A DNA stretch of 63,194 nt. It comes from an uncultured Porphyromonadaceae bacterium. GTDB lineage: Bacteria; Bacteroidota; Bacteroidia; Bacteroidales; Muribaculaceae. The stretch spans positions 1 to 63,194 of the forward strand of contig CAMJZI010000004.1 in the NCBI GenBank assembly GCA_946410185.1. Reading direction: 5' to 3'. Shown piece by piece: positions 61,474 to 63,194 of the stretch. The notes under the pieces are model-generated. The model saw nothing but the letters and a program-made list of their open reading frames with translations, did not search any database and was not told the DNA's origin. The position numbers were made by a program, and so were the translations under genes. Every line of letters begins with the position of its first letter. Position 1 is the first letter of the stretch.

Positions 61474-63039
61474 TTAATTCTTTTTGTTTTTTGCTCTCTT
61501 GGCTTCCTGCTTGGCCACTTTTTCCCAATACTTGGCGCCCTTGGCCTTCAACTGCTGGGTGAAGGCTTTAGCGGCGACACGGGTAGCGGCTTCGTCCTCA
61601 GGTGTGGCCATGGCGTGGCGGTACCCCTGGGTTTTATTCCACTCGCCGCGGGTGAAATCGGGCACCTGCACGGGCTTGTTGCCGTTGTCCATCGAGAGGC
61701 TGCCCAGTTCTGCCAGGCAGCACCACTCGGCCAGGTCATAGACATCGATGTCGAGCGGCAGTCCGTTCTGCAGGCAATAGACCAGGCGCGCGTCCATGAT
61801 AAAGTCCATGCCGCCGTGGCCGCCCACTTCGCGGGCTTCCTCGCCATAACGGGTCACGAGAGGAGAGGTGAACGATTCCAGGAGTGACTGGGTGTCCTCT
61901 TTGTTCAAGTAGGAATGGCCCGTATAGTCTTTGCTGACGTGGATTCCAGCTTTTGCCATTTCGCTGGTGGCCAGTGCATAACCCTCACTGGGGTATTTGT
62001 TTGCAAAGCCTTTGGTGCCCGTGAGTTGATACATGCGGTTATAGGGTTGTGGCGTCATCACGTTGTGATGCACCTCGATGACCTTGCCCAGCTCGGTCGA
62101 GATGAGCGTGGTGGTGTGGTCCCCGTTCTTGAAGTCGGGGCACTCCTCTCCTGTGCGGCTTTTCACCAGTTCCTTGCCATTGAACGAGCGGGTGTCCATG
62201 GCCACGAGCGTTTTCATGCGGTCGCCGCGGTGAATGTTCAGCACCTGGGCAATGGGCCCAAGGCCGTGGGTGGGGTAGAGGTCGCCACGGTACTTGCTGT
62301 TGTAGTCCAGTCGCCATCCCAGTTTGTCATCGGCACCATGTTTCCAGTAGGCGTCCCAGTAGGGCGAGAGCTCATGGCGGTAGGCTCCTTGCACATAGAT
62401 GATCTCGCCCAGTAAGCCCTGCTGAGCCATGTAGAGCGAATTGAGCTCGAAGAAGTCATAACAGCAATTCTCGAGCATCATCACATGCAGGCGCTTGCTC
62501 TCGCTCAGGTTGATGAGTGACCAGATTTCGGTCAGGTTCATTGCCGAGGGCACTTCGATGGCCACGTGGTGCCCATGTTCGAGCGCCTCGCGTGCCACCA
62601 GGTAGTGGTGGAGCCAGTCGGTGGCGATATACACCAGGTCGATGTCGTTGCGACGGCACAGGTCTTTGTAGCCCTCCTCACCGTAATAGACATCGGCAGC
62701 GGGCATTGAGGCCTTGCGCAGTATCTCTTGACAAGCCTCGGCGCGGTCGCGCTCATAGTCACACAGGGCTTTTACTTCGATGCCGGGGATGTGGGTCCAG
62801 CGCTCCACAGCATCGGGTCCACGCATTCCAAGCCCCACAAAGGCCACTCGCACGACCGGAATCTTGTCAACGGCAAGACCCAGCGCCGACTGCTGGCCAG
62901 CCGGACGTTCCGGCACCTGGGTGATAATGGCTCCGTCTTGAATGGCATATGGCCAGTTAAACTGTGCCCGCAAGTTGAACGGCACCAGTGCAATCACCGC
63001 AAACAGGATTGCCATGAAGATATATCGCTGTCTTATCAT
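61474..63039 (-). CDS. Gfo/Idh/MocA protein, GH109-like glycosidase
   Basis: 521-residue exported protein (signal peptide to about NLRAQ). The Rossmann domain has RVAFVGLGMRGPDAVERW, then IPGIEVKALCDYE and HVAIEVPSA. Pieces such as GDLYPTHGLGPIAQVLNIHRGDRM and YRHELSPYWDAYW resemble GH109 NAD-dependent alpha-N-acetylgalactosaminidases. Precedes the sugar kinase by 11 nt, giving a plausible amino-sugar route: release, then phosphorylation. A plain dehydrogenase role is the alternative. Confidence 0.82.
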   Translation of the reverse strand: MIRQRYIFMAILFAVIALVPFNLRAQFNWPYAIQDGAIITQVPERPAGQQSALGLAVDKIPVVRVAFVGLGMRGPDAVERWTHIPGIEVKALCDYERDRAEACQEILRKASMPAADVYYGEEGYKDLCRRNDIDLVYIATDWLHHYLVAREALEHGHHVAIEVPSAMNLTEIWSLINLSESKRLHVMMLENCCYDFFELNSLYMAQQGLLGEIIYVQGAYRHELSPYWDAYWKHGADDKLGWRLDYNSKYRGDLYPTHGLGPIAQVLNIHRGDRMKTLVAMDTRSFNGKELVKSRTGEECPDFKNGDHTTTLISTELGKVIEVHHNVMTPQPYNRMYQLTGTKGFANKYPSEGYALATSEMAKAGIHVSKDYTGHSYLNKEDTQSLLESFTSPLVTRYGEEAREVGGHGGMDFIMDARLVYCLQNGLPLDIDVYDLAEWCCLAELGSLSMDNGNKPVQVPDFTRGEWNKTQGYRHAMATPEDEAATRVAAKAFTQQLKAKGAKYWEKVAKQEAKRAKNKKN

Positions 63040-63084
63040 ATTTAGAAATGGTTGTTAAGTGATAAGTTGTTAGGTTAATGAATA

Positions 63085-63115
63085 CAAAAATACTGATATT
63101 AAATGAAAATCCAAA
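63085..63115 (-). promoter_or_regulatory. Promoter of the GH109-like/kinase pair
   Basis: On the minus strand TTTG (63112-63115), a 19-nt spacer and TATTTTTG (63085-63092) give a near-consensus promoter with a ~40-nt leader. I see nothing else in 63116-63194. Confidence 0.7.
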
Positions 63116-63194
63116 AGAATGATGGAAAAAACAAGTTTTTCTTGACCTTTTAAGTGGGAAAACGACATGTTAAATGGATAAATACACTATCTTT

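Overview
The window comes from a Bacteroidales chromosome, most likely a gut member near Muribaculaceae or Prevotellaceae (family-level placement is inference). Evidence: many intergenic regions carry the Bacteroidota -7 promoter box TAnnTTTG, Shine-Dalgarno sequences are weak, and the gene families are typical of the order: PorZ of the type IX secretion system, a C10 protease with BspA-type leucine-rich repeats, dockerin-like C-termini, DUF4143, DUF4298 and DUF6249 proteins. I see no rRNA, tRNA, CRISPR array, transposase or prophage structural gene.

Layout. 1-4.2 kb: seryl- and lysyl-tRNA synthetases around a membrane acyltransferase. 4.5-12.4 kb: two PorZ-like propeller proteins flanking an AlgI/AlgJ-like O-acylation pair. 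12.5-17.7 kb: a CotH-like kinase with a dockerin tail, a small conserved protein and a large FAD/Fe-S dehydrogenase. 17.8-23.3 kb (minus): a DUF6056 membrane protein, ribosome recycling factor, a GT2 glycosyltransferase, an M16 peptidase and a LexA-like XRE/S24 repressor. 23.4-27.3 kb (plus): a unit facing that repressor, with a CotH lipoprotein, a thioesterase, a DNPH1-like nucleotide N-hydrolase, two very small ORFs, an AlkZ-related protein and a secreted repeat protein. 27.4-33 kb: sbcD-sbcC and convergent xerD. 33-42.5 kb (minus): NamZ-like muramidase, sodium/solute symporter, C10 protease, WYL regulator and two beta-lactamase-fold hydrolases, all in one direction. 42.7-46.8 kb: a second O-acylation pair, a hexapeptide acetyltransferase and a DMT transporter. 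46.8-53.5 kb: AlkD, uracil permease, an S1/P1- or PLC-like protein and a tricorn-like protease. 53.6-58.2 kb: a close-packed plus-strand series of redox and small enzymes. 58.2-63.2 kb (minus): DUF2200, an ECF sigma module, a decayed DUF4143 ATPase, and a sugar-kinase/GH109-like pair.

The most notable candidate system is at 22.6-27.3 kb. The repressor has an Ala-Gly cleavage site and Ser/Lys residues spaced as in LexA. Its own promoter overlaps a perfect 12-bp inverted repeat, and a third copy of the half-site abuts the -33 element of the opposing promoter. That promoter reads into a gene series containing a deoxynucleotide N-hydrolase and an AlkZ-like protein. This looks like a local, SOS-like DNA-damage regulon. 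Other themes are possible coupling of T9SS PorZ with surface-glycan O-acylation, and a cell-wall (MurNAc/muropeptide) scavenging cluster.
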